Position numbers and translations under genes: made by a program. A stretch of 19,410 nucleotides of DNA from JBDKTK01 sp039680225 (GTDB lineage Bacteria; Desulfobacterota; Syntrophia; Syntrophales; UBA4778), in NCBI GenBank assembly GCA_039680225.1, contig JBDKTK010000312.1:1-19410 (forward strand), in the 5' to 3' direction. How positions within the stretch are numbered: the first letter of the stretch is position 1; every line of letters begins with the position of its first letter. The notes under the pieces are model-generated. The model saw only the letters and a list, made by a program, of their open reading frames with translations. It had not been told where the DNA came from and ran no database searches. Shown piece by piece: positions 6,274 to 13,951 of the stretch.

Positions 6274-9200
6274 ATGAAACCGGGCCCAAACACGGACGAG
6301 TTGCTGCCGTTGGATATTGGGGAAAAAAGAAAGAGGAAGACACAAATTGAAGACAGCGAAAGCAACTACCGAAGTCTTTTCGAAGAGGTCAATGATCCCG
6401 TTTTTCTTTTGAAAGATAATAAAATTATCGACTGCAACGCGAGCACCTTGAAGCTGTTCGGCTGCAGCCGGCATGACATAACCGGCAAATACCCCTATGA
6501 ATTCTCTCCCGCCATGCAGCCGGACGGCAGTGATTCCAGGGAGAGATCGCTGGCAAAAACAGCGGCAGCCCTTGGCGGCGCCCCCCAGGTATTTCAGTGG
6601 AGATGTGTCAGGCTTGACGGCTCCCAATTCGATGCCGAAGTGCGCCTGAAAGCATTGGCCTTTAAAGGCCGCGCCCATATCCAGGCAATCGTGAGGGACA
6701 TCAGGGACAGCAGTCTGACCGGGGACGAGGAGAAGAAAGATTATAATTACGTCCACATCCTGCAAGGCGCCCTTCCAGAGGAGGAAATCGACGGCATCGT
6801 CCTGCTCACCCGGGACCTGAGAATAGCCTGGGCAAGCGAGCATACCGTAAACGTTTTCAAAGAGAAAGCCACCGGCATAATCGGGCAATACTGTTACAAA
6901 TATCGCCACCGCCGGACTGAACCATGCGAATCCTGCCTGGTGCTGAGGAGTTTCAATTCCGGGAAACGGGAGCTTGCGGAATACAGAAATTCCGAAGGGG
7001 AGGTCCTCGAATTGCAGGCTTTTCCCCTTTCCTTTGAGGGTCAGGACTATGTGCTGGAAATAAACCGCAACGCCACCCGGCGCAAAAAACTGGACGAGTT
7101 TTTGCGCCAGACCGAAACGACTCTCCACAGCGTGTTCAAGGCAGTTCCGGTCGGAATCAGCATCATAAAAGATAACGTTATTCAGATCACCAATACAGCT
7201 TATCAGAATCTTGTCGGTTATTCCGAATCGGAACTGATGGGACAGACGGCCCGGAAAATGTTTGAGACTGACGAGGAGTTTGTTCGGGTGGGCATGGAAT
7301 TATTTTCGGGCCTCCTGGAGCGCGGCATGGCAACAATCAGCACAAAGCACGTCCGGAAGGACGGCGCCGTCCGCGATGTAATACTGATAGCAGCGCCGCT
7401 GAAAACCGATGACTCTTCGACGAGGGCAGTCATTGTAGCCCAGGATATAACCGACATCAAACGGACGGAAGAGGAGCTGCGCAGCAAATCGATAATAACG
7501 GACAGCATGTCGGAGCTGGTGATCCTCCTTGACAGGGAGATGAAAGTCATCTGGTCCAGCAGGGCCATGCAAAAACAATTCGGCTTGACTGCCGGGCAGA
7601 TGGAAGGGAAACATTGCTTCAATGCGCTGCATGGGCGCAGCAGGCCCTGCCGGATATGTCCCGGCATGCAGGCCCTGCAATCAGGCACGTTATGCACAGT
7701 CGACGATTTTTCCTCTTTTGGCAGAAGGTGGAATCTCAGGGCGTACCCGGTCAGGGATGAAAATGGAAACATCCGGGGCGTTGCCGAAATTGTAATGGAT
7801 ATAACCGAGCAAAAGCTGGCCGAAGACGCGATCAGGGAATCCCAAAGAAGGCTCGGCCAGATAATAGAGTTCCTGCCTGATGCCACTTTCGTTATTGATA
7901 AAGACGGCAAGGTCATTGCCTGGAACAAGGCCATTGAAACCCTGACCGGCATAAAAAAAGCAGACATGATGGGGAAGGGGAACTACGAGTACGCCCTCCC
8001 CTTCTATGGGGAAAGGAGGCCGATCCTCATCGACCTCGCCCTGCACCCGGACAAGCTGGCAGACGCTCAATACACGGCCGTCCAGCGTGCCGGCGACACA
8101 CTTTTCGGGGAAGCTTTTACGCCCGCTTTACCTCCCGGCGATATCCATCTGTCCCCGTCCGCTTCCATACTTCGCGACGACAAGGGCGAGATAATTGCCG
8201 CGGTTGAATGCATCCGCGACAACACGGAACGCAAAAAGCTGGATGAACGCCTGAGCCGCGCCGAGAAGATGGAGGTGCTCGGCAGGCTGGCAGGCGGCGT
8301 CGCCCATGACCTCAATAATGTCCTCGGAGTGATGGTCGGCTATTCGGAACTCCTCCAGGGTGAACTGCCGGCGGGCAGCAAGGCCAGGGGTTTCGCCGAC
8401 AAGATCCTGAATTCCAGCGTAAAAGGAGCCGCTATCATCCAGGACCTCCTGACCCTGGCCAGGAGGGTGGTCACAACTTCGAAAGTAGTGGATTTGAACA
8501 GGCTGGTTTTTGACTATGTCAGGACTCCCGAATTTGAGAAACTGAAATTCCATCATCCGGACGTGAAGATCCGGACGGAGCCGGGAAAAGGTGTGTTGAA
8601 TATCAAGGGGTCTCCAATCCACTTAAGCAAGACAGTCATGAACCTTGTGTCCAATGCCGCAGAGGCCATTTCCGGCCCGGGTGAGGTCATCATAAAAACG
8701 GAGAACCGCTACCTGGACAAACCTATAAAGGGTTACGACTTGATGAGGGAAGGAGATTACGTTGTCCTGCAGGTCTCCGACACGGGAATTGGAATGTCCG
8801 AAAAGGACATAGGCAAGATTTTCGAGCCTTTCTACACCAAGAAAGTCATGGGGAGGAGCGGGACCGGTCTGGGCCTGGCGGTTGTCTGGGGAACGGTAAA
8901 GGACCATAACGGCTATATCGACGTTCAAAGCGAGATCGGCAAAGGGAGCACGTTTACCCTCTATTTTCCCGTGACCAGGGAAAAGCCGGCTAAAGCCGAA
9001 GTGCAGGAATCTCTTTTCGCCTTCCTGGGCAGGGGTGAATCCATCCTGGTCGTGGACGATGTGAGCGAACAGCGGGAGCTGGCCATGAACATGCTGGGCA
9101 AGCTCGGTTATAAAGTTGCGGCAGTGGCCGGCGGCGAAGAGGCAGTTGAGTATTTGAAAACCAATAAAGCCGATCTCATTGTCCTGGATATGATCATGGA

Positions 9201-9402
9201 CCCCGGTATTGACGGGAAGGAGACATACAAGAGGGTCCTTAAAATCAACCCGAAGCAAAAGGCTGTGATTGTGAGCGGATTTTCGGAAACCGACCGGGTC
9301 AGGAAGACCCTGAACATGGGAGCCGGGGCTTTTGTCCGAAAACCGTACATCCTGGAGAAGATCGGCCTGGCCATCAGAAATGAACTGGACCGGACCAAAT
9401 AG
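6274..9402 (+). CDS. Hybrid histidine kinase 2: five PAS-HisKA-HATPase-REC, two PAS with Cys/His motif
   Basis: This is a cytoplasmic sensor kinase of 1042 residues with no membrane segment. PAS domains lie at about 30-147, 170-267, 279-398, 404-513 and 525-652. PAS2 and PAS4 each contain the same spacing of C-x4-H-x5-C-x2-C: C207/H212/C218/C221 and C448/H453/C459/C462. This suggests a metal, heme or redox-sensing site, which is inference. PAS5 is the module shared with PAS2 of the kinase at 900. The H-box AHDLNN carries H678. The ATPase domain has N794, D836 in DTGIGM and a GTGLGL box. The receiver has D928/D929, phospho-acceptor D972 in LDMIMDPGIDG and K1023. That loop holds one residue more than the MIMP loops of the other two kinases, a variant I have seen in similar receivers. 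The next kinase starts 33 bases on, so the two are probably co-transcribed. Confidence 0.95.
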   Translation: MKPGPNTDELLPLDIGEKRKRKTQIEDSESNYRSLFEEVNDPVFLLKDNKIIDCNASTLKLFGCSRHDITGKYPYEFSPAMQPDGSDSRERSLAKTAAALGGAPQVFQWRCVRLDGSQFDAEVRLKALAFKGRAHIQAIVRDIRDSSLTGDEEKKDYNYVHILQGALPEEEIDGIVLLTRDLRIAWASEHTVNVFKEKATGIIGQYCYKYRHRRTEPCESCLVLRSFNSGKRELAEYRNSEGEVLELQAFPLSFEGQDYVLEINRNATRRKKLDEFLRQTETTLHSVFKAVPVGISIIKDNVIQITNTAYQNLVGYSESELMGQTARKMFETDEEFVRVGMELFSGLLERGMATISTKHVRKDGAVRDVILIAAPLKTDDSSTRAVIVAQDITDIKRTEEELRSKSIITDSMSELVILLDREMKVIWSSRAMQKQFGLTAGQMEGKHCFNALHGRSRPCRICPGMQALQSGTLCTVDDFSSFGRRWNLRAYPVRDENGNIRGVAEIVMDITEQKLAEDAIRESQRRLGQIIEFLPDATFVIDKDGKVIAWNKAIETLTGIKKADMMGKGNYEYALPFYGERRPILIDLALHPDKLADAQYTAVQRAGDTLFGEAFTPALPPGDIHLSPSASILRDDKGEIIAAVECIRDNTERKKLDERLSRAEKMEVLGRLAGGVAHDLNNVLGVMVGYSELLQGELPAGSKARGFADKILNSSVKGAAIIQDLLTLARRVVTTSKVVDLNRLVFDYVRTPEFEKLKFHHPDVKIRTEPGKGVLNIKGSPIHLSKTVMNLVSNAAEAISGPGEVIIKTENRYLDKPIKGYDLMREGDYVVLQVSDTGIGMSEKDIGKIFEPFYTKKVMGRSGTGLGLAVVWGTVKDHNGYIDVQSEIGKGSTFTLYFPVTREKPAKAEVQESLFAFLGRGESILVVDDVSEQRELAMNMLGKLGYKVAAVAGGEEAVEYLKTNKADLIVLDMIMDPGIDGKETYKRVLKINPKQKAVIVSGFSETDRVRKTLNMGAGAFVRKPYILEKIGLAIRNELDRTK

Positions 9403-9422
9403 GAGAGTTTTACGTTCCACCC

Positions 9423-9430
9423 GGAGGAGG
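9423..9430 (+). promoter_or_regulatory. Strong ribosome binding site for kinase 3
   Basis: GGAGGAGG lies five bases before the ATG at 9436, in the 33-base gap between two kinase genes. It fixes the start and supports translation from a shared message. Confidence 0.8.
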
Positions 9431-9435
9431 AACAA

Positions 9436-12252
9436 ATGCAGGACCTTTCCAAGAAATCTCAGGGAGAAACTCAAGATGGCGCCGGCACCGTCAGCCCTCC
9501 GGAGAAAAAGATCATCCGCATCGATCCGGCTCTTGTCCTGAAGTTCGGCTACAGCACGGACCTGTTGAAAGGCCTCAACCTGGAACACAAACCTTTGGAG
9601 GACATGGACCGCTTCTTTAACGGCAGCCCGACGCCCATGGCTTTGAGCAAACTGCCCGAAGGAATATTTGCAGACGTCAACAAAGCCTTTCTCAGAACAC
9701 TCGGTTACTCCCGGGAGGAAGTCATCGGCAAGACCGGCGATGAGCTGGGACTTTTTGTCGACCCGGAAAAGCACCGGGAGGTCAGCGAACAGCTCCAGGC
9801 CGAAGGCAGGATTGCCGATCGCGAACTGAGAGTGAGGCGCAAAAACGGCTCGCTCGTTGACGGCCTCTTTTCCGGGGAAATGATCCGGAGCGAGGGAACA
9901 AAATATTCTTTCGCAGTGATGATCGACAGGGCGGAGCGCCGGCATTCGGAAGAGACGTTGCACAACAGCGAAGAGATGCTCCGCCTTATCACGAAAAACA
10001 TGTCCGATATGATCAGGGTAACTGATTTGCAGGGCACCACTCTTTATGTAAGCCCTTCCTATTTAGACGGGCTTGGCTATGGACCCGGCGAGCTGATCGG
10101 CAAAAAAAGTTTTACAATTGTCCACCCGGACGATTTCCAGCGGGTCGTCATGAGGTTCATCGACGGGCTCGCCGAGGGCAAACAGCCATGGACAGTGGAA
10201 TACAGGGCATTGCATGCGCAGGGCCGTTATGTATGGGTGGAGACCGTTACCGACCTGCTGAGGGACGGCCAGGACAGGCCCATTGCTTTTGTCATGAGCT
10301 CGCGCGACATTTCGGCCCGCAAGCAAATGGAAGAGAAACTGCTGCACAGGGAATCGTACCTGTCCGCAATTATTGAAAACCAGCCGGGCCTGATCTGGCT
10401 CAAAGACAGGGAGTGCCGTTTTCTTGCCGTCAATCAGGCCTTTGCCGAATCATGCGGCAGGCCAAAAGCAGATGACCTCGTCGGCCTGACGGATTACGAC
10501 ATCTGGCCCAAAGAGCTTGCCGAGAAGTACCGCACCGATGATTTCAAAGTAATGGAATCGGGCAAACCGGTCATCGTGGAGGAGCAGATCTTCGACAAGG
10601 GCGAGACAAGGTGGTTTGAAACTTTTAAAGCCCCTGTCGTCGACGGAAAAGATAATATCATAGGTACGACCGGTTATGCCCGCGACATCACCCAGCGTAA
10701 AAAGGCGGAGAGAGAATCGTTTGAAAATTTCGAGAAGTTTCGCGTTCTCGCCGACAATTCAAGCGATGTCATATGGACAATCGGCCTGGACTGGAAATTG
10801 ACTTATATCAGCCCTTCCGTGCAGGAACTCGCCGGTTACACCCCGGAAGAGGTGCTGGGCAATTCCATAGAGGAATACCTCCACGCGGATGACCTTGCTT
10901 TTGTCCTGGAAACTATTTACAGCGAGCTTCAAAAACCGAGGCAGGAAAGACTGGAACGCAAGCTTGTCGAAGTGCGGCATATCAAAAAGGACGGCTCTTT
11001 CCTCGAAACCGAGATTTCCGCAAGCTGGCTCTATGGCAAGGAAGGGGAAATCATCGGCCTGCAGGGGAGCACGCGCGACATCACTGCCAGGAGGAAAATG
11101 GAGGCGGAGAGGGCCAGCCTGGAAAAACAGCTTCTCCATGCCCAGAAGATGGAGGCAATCGGGACCCTGGCGGGAGGCATAGCTCACGATATCAACAACA
11201 TGCTGACGACCATCCAGGGCTACGTTACCCTCATGCAGGTCGATATCAGGGGTTATCACCCCGATTCCACCAAGCTCGAAAAGATCTCGGAGCAGATAAA
11301 GAGCGGGGCCAACCTGACAAGCCAGCTGCTGGGATTCGCCAGGGGCGGGAAATCCGAGATTAACACAGTTGATCCGAATGACCTGCTGAAGCAGAGTGCA
11401 GACGTGTTCGGCCGCACGAAAAAGGAAGTTTCCATCACCATCAAGCTCCATCCGGGGGTCTGGCCGATCGAAGTCGATCCGGTGCAGATAGAGCAGACTC
11501 TTTTGAATATGTTTATAAACTCCTGGCAGGCAATGCCGGAAGGGGGGGATATATACCTGGTCTCCAATAACGTCGTCCTCAATGAAAACGATGTTGCGCC
11601 CCACGGCGTCAAGCCGGGCAGATATGTAATGATTTCGATTACCGACACGGGGGCGGGTATGGATGAGCAGACCAGGAAGAGGATATTCGAACCGTTCTTT
11701 ACGACAAAAGAACAGGGCCAGGGCACAGGCCTGGGCCTGGCGTCGGCGTACGGGATCATTAAAAACCACGACGGGTTCATTGCCGTCCAAAGCGAAATCG
11801 GCAGGGGTTCGACCTTCAGAATCTATCTTCCCGCCTCGGACAAGAAGATCGCCGTGGAAGAGGCCCCTGCCGCCGCGAGAAGCGCCCGGGGCGGGGGGAC
11901 CGTCCTGCTCGTCGATGATGAACGGGACATTGTCGAGGTAACCAGGGAACTGCTGGAGAGCAAAGGGTTCAATGTTCTGGCGGCAGGAAGCGGCCAGGAG
12001 GCCGTCGCGATCTACAAGGAGAAGAAGGAATCAATTGACCTTGTCATCCTCGACATGATTATGCCGGGCATCGGCGGCAGCAAAACATATGACCAGCTTT
12101 TTGCCATTGACCCCGATGTCAAAATTCTCCTTGCCAGCGGTTACAGCATAGACGGCGAAGCCCAGCGGATCATGGACAAAGGCTGTAAGGGGTTCATCCA
12201 AAAGCCCTTCAGGATAAGCGAACTGGTCCGGAAGATCCGGGAGATCGGATGA
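9436..12252 (+). CDS. Hybrid histidine kinase 3: four PAS-HisKA-HATPase-REC
   Basis: This is a cytoplasmic sensor kinase of 938 residues. After an N-terminal stretch of about 57 residues that I do not recognise, PAS domains lie at about 58-175, 178-296, 304-420 and 429-548. PAS2 and PAS4 contain HPDD/HADD and DITAR-type words typical of PAS-PAC units. The H-box AHDINN carries H584. The ATPase domain has N695, D737 in DTGAGM and a GTGLGL box. The receiver has D827/D828, phospho-acceptor D873 in ILDMIMP and K923 in QKPF. The kinase core and receiver are clearly paralogous to those of the kinase at 900: 38 of 48 residues match across the G1-to-G2 region. No membrane segment, Hpt domain or output domain is present. 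It is probably the second gene of an operon with the kinase at 6274. The ligand is unknown. Confidence 0.95.
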   Translation: MQDLSKKSQGETQDGAGTVSPPEKKIIRIDPALVLKFGYSTDLLKGLNLEHKPLEDMDRFFNGSPTPMALSKLPEGIFADVNKAFLRTLGYSREEVIGKTGDELGLFVDPEKHREVSEQLQAEGRIADRELRVRRKNGSLVDGLFSGEMIRSEGTKYSFAVMIDRAERRHSEETLHNSEEMLRLITKNMSDMIRVTDLQGTTLYVSPSYLDGLGYGPGELIGKKSFTIVHPDDFQRVVMRFIDGLAEGKQPWTVEYRALHAQGRYVWVETVTDLLRDGQDRPIAFVMSSRDISARKQMEEKLLHRESYLSAIIENQPGLIWLKDRECRFLAVNQAFAESCGRPKADDLVGLTDYDIWPKELAEKYRTDDFKVMESGKPVIVEEQIFDKGETRWFETFKAPVVDGKDNIIGTTGYARDITQRKKAERESFENFEKFRVLADNSSDVIWTIGLDWKLTYISPSVQELAGYTPEEVLGNSIEEYLHADDLAFVLETIYSELQKPRQERLERKLVEVRHIKKDGSFLETEISASWLYGKEGEIIGLQGSTRDITARRKMEAERASLEKQLLHAQKMEAIGTLAGGIAHDINNMLTTIQGYVTLMQVDIRGYHPDSTKLEKISEQIKSGANLTSQLLGFARGGKSEINTVDPNDLLKQSADVFGRTKKEVSITIKLHPGVWPIEVDPVQIEQTLLNMFINSWQAMPEGGDIYLVSNNVVLNENDVAPHGVKPGRYVMISITDTGAGMDEQTRKRIFEPFFTTKEQGQGTGLGLASAYGIIKNHDGFIAVQSEIGRGSTFRIYLPASDKKIAVEEAPAAARSARGGGTVLLVDDERDIVEVTRELLESKGFNVLAAGSGQEAVAIYKEKKESIDLVILDMIMPGIGGSKTYDQLFAIDPDVKILLASGYSIDGEAQRIMDKGCKGFIQKPFRISELVRKIREIG

Positions 12253-12332
12253 TTTCATAACGGTCCGGTCAGGGAAACGGGCCCGGCGGGGACCCCGGCG
12301 CCAAAAGAGTGAAGCGCTGCAGGCGCGTTCGG

Positions 12333-12350
12333 GGATATCCTGAAATATCC
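12333..12350. promoter_or_regulatory. Second copy of the kinase-2 upstream inverted repeat
   Basis: GGATAT-CCTGAA-ATATCC is a perfect six-base inverted repeat with a six-base spacer. It differs from the copy at 6198-6215 at one position in each arm, in a way that keeps the pairing, and at one spacer base. It starts 80 bases after the kinase 3 stop and about 240 bases before the aminotransferase gene, so the two copies bracket the kinase 2/3 pair. Confidence 0.5.
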
Positions 12351-12444
12351 GCTGTGAATTAATAATATTTAAAGTCTCTCCTGTGCCCTGCATCCCATAA
12401 GGCTGCGACGGGGCGAATCGCATATTCTCCTGCGGACAAATCTG

Positions 12445-12459
12445 ACCGTAAAATACGGT
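12445..12459. repeat. Short inverted repeat (hairpin or operator)
   Basis: ACCGTA-AAA-TACGGT is a perfect six-base stem with a three-base loop. It lies about 132 bases before the aminotransferase gene. The following sequence has no T run, so a terminator is unlikely. A repressor site or an RNA hairpin is possible. Confidence 0.4.
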
Positions 12460-12590
12460 ATTTAAGTTCCATTTTTAAGAAACAGGTACATTGCCTGGAA
12501 ATTCCACATCGTGCATTATACCTCAAGATAGTACCTTCCCGACCGCTTCAAACTGGAGGAACGAATTAGTTCCGTCCACATGGCTGTAGT

Positions 12591-13880
12591 GTGTTTACAA
12601 TGAGAAATCAAAACCCTGTTTTGAAATCGTCAAGTCAGGTCTTTCTGCGCAGGCGCGTTCCTTTGCTTGGCGGAACCGCGACCATGGGGGATTGTTTCGC
12701 AGCCCTGAGTTACCTGTTTACTTTTTGCGGGCTGGTTGAAGGAGATTCCATTGGCAAATTTGAAAATTCTTTTGCTGATCGGGTTGGTGTTCGCCACGCA
12801 TGCAGTTTTTCCAGCGGCCGGGTAGGCCTTTACGGTTTGCTGAAGGTTTTGGAAATTGGAGATGGAGACGAGGTACTGTTGTCAGTGCCGACCCATATCG
12901 TGGTGGCGAACGCCATCCGTTACACTGGCGCCACCCCGCTATATGTGGATTGCGACCCCCTGAATTTTAATATGGATTTGAGGGAAGCCCGCAAAAGAAT
13001 CACTCCCAAAACAAAGGCAATCATTTTACAGCACACCTTCGGCATACCAGTCGACTTGGAACCGGCCACGGACCTGGCCCGGGAATTCGGCATCCCGCTG
13101 ATTGAGGATTGCGTTCATGCCCTGGGGGCCCGTTATGCCGGGAAACCGGTGGGCAGTTTTGGGAAGGCCGCCTTCTTCAGTACCGAGGAGACCAAAACCA
13201 TCTCCACTACAATGGGGGGAATGGTGGTGACCGATGATGATGAAATCGCGGAAAAGATGCGGGAATTTCAAAAAACCTGCGCCTCGCCCTCTCCCTGGCT
13301 AGCTTACCGGTATGTATTGAAGCTGGTGCTTTACCACCTCTTGATGCAGCCCCATGTCCATCGTTACAGCCGGCCGATATATGAATGGCTGGGAAACTAT
13401 CATCCCCTTCCCCGGCCCACCTGCCATAAGGAATTGCTCGGTGAGAAGCCGGATAATTATCAACAACGTTTTAGCAACGCACAAGCTTTTATGGGCTTGC
13501 GGCAGCTTTGCCGGCTGGATGACAATCTCAGCCACCGGGCTGAAATAGCCGCCCGCTACCATAATGGTTTAGCCGCACAGGGATTCAAACGACCGAAAAT
13601 CCCCTCCCAGGCGGAACCGGCGTTCGTACGCTACCCTGTTTTGGTTGAAAACCGGGCGGCGGCGGTTAAAAAGCTCGCGCCCTGGCTGGTGTTGGGCACC
13701 TGGTTCACCTCGGTGCTGGAAGAAGCGATCTCGCCCCATCAGGCTGGAGGGTATTGTCCCGGGTCCTGCCCCCGTGCGGAATCGGCGGCAAAGCACTTGA
13801 TCAACCTTCCCACCCACCCGCGGGTGAGCATAGAGGACGCGGACACAATACTAGAAAAATTAAAAAATAGCCTGTGTTAG
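12591..13880 (+). CDS. DegT/DnrJ/EryC1/StrS-family PLP aminotransferase
   Basis: This looks like a cytoplasmic PLP enzyme that moves an amino group to a nucleotide-linked keto-sugar for cell-surface glycans. It has 429 residues from GTG 12591, or 426 from ATG 12600; neither start has a good ribosome binding site and an in-frame stop at 12567 limits extension. Numbered from the GTG, the N-terminal aminotransferase fold includes a CSFSSGRVGLYGLL substrate/PLP region (71-84). D173 in IEDCVHALGA should pair with the PLP ring nitrogen, and K202 in the FSTEETKT stretch should form the Schiff base, followed by GGMVVTDD. The C-terminal GSCPRAES...LPTHPRVS region fits the family. Length is normal for the group. 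The sugar substrate cannot be read from sequence. The acyltransferase-like gene 71 bases downstream suggests a shared surface-polymer pathway. Other sugar-nucleotide or glycosyltransferase genes are not in the window. Confidence 0.9.
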   Translation: MFTMRNQNPVLKSSSQVFLRRRVPLLGGTATMGDCFAALSYLFTFCGLVEGDSIGKFENSFADRVGVRHACSFSSGRVGLYGLLKVLEIGDGDEVLLSVPTHIVVANAIRYTGATPLYVDCDPLNFNMDLREARKRITPKTKAIILQHTFGIPVDLEPATDLAREFGIPLIEDCVHALGARYAGKPVGSFGKAAFFSTEETKTISTTMGGMVVTDDDEIAEKMREFQKTCASPSPWLAYRYVLKLVLYHLLMQPHVHRYSRPIYEWLGNYHPLPRPTCHKELLGEKPDNYQQRFSNAQAFMGLRQLCRLDDNLSHRAEIAARYHNGLAAQGFKRPKIPSQAEPAFVRYPVLVENRAAAVKKLAPWLVLGTWFTSVLEEAISPHQAGGYCPGSCPRAESAAKHLINLPTHPRVSIEDADTILEKLKNSLC

Positions 13881-13951
13881 CTAACCCTGAACGGGAGAGA
13901 AATATTTGTCAAACAATTGATAACCTACCAATGAAAGGCACAGGGGCTTAA

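Larger units (their letters stand above)
12253..12590. other. 338-base non-coding region with two inverted repeats
   Basis: No credible gene is seen here on either strand. The first part (about 12261-12302) is GC-rich with short self-complementary runs but no T tract, so I do not call a terminator. Two clean inverted repeats follow and are listed separately. The rest is AT-richer and could hold the promoter of the aminotransferase gene, but no convincing -35/-10 pair is visible. A GGAGGA at 12556-12561 is too far from either candidate start to serve it. Confidence 0.6.

Noticed and set aside
8623..9963. Minus-strand open frame (446 residues) across the end of kinase 2 and start of kinase 3
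   Set aside because: It crosses two well-supported plus-strand genes, including the kinase 2 receiver, and looks like no known protein.
10759..11790. Minus-strand open frame (343 residues) inside kinase 3
   Set aside because: It lies wholly opposite the PAS4, H-box and ATPase regions, whose motifs are intact on the plus strand.
12261..12302. GC-rich self-complementary stretch after kinase 3 as a terminator
   Set aside because: No T tract follows and the symmetrical runs leave no proper loop.
12580..12603. Seven-residue leader peptide overlapping the aminotransferase ATG
   Set aside because: The only purine-rich site is about 19 bases upstream, too far, and nothing marks it as a regulatory leader.
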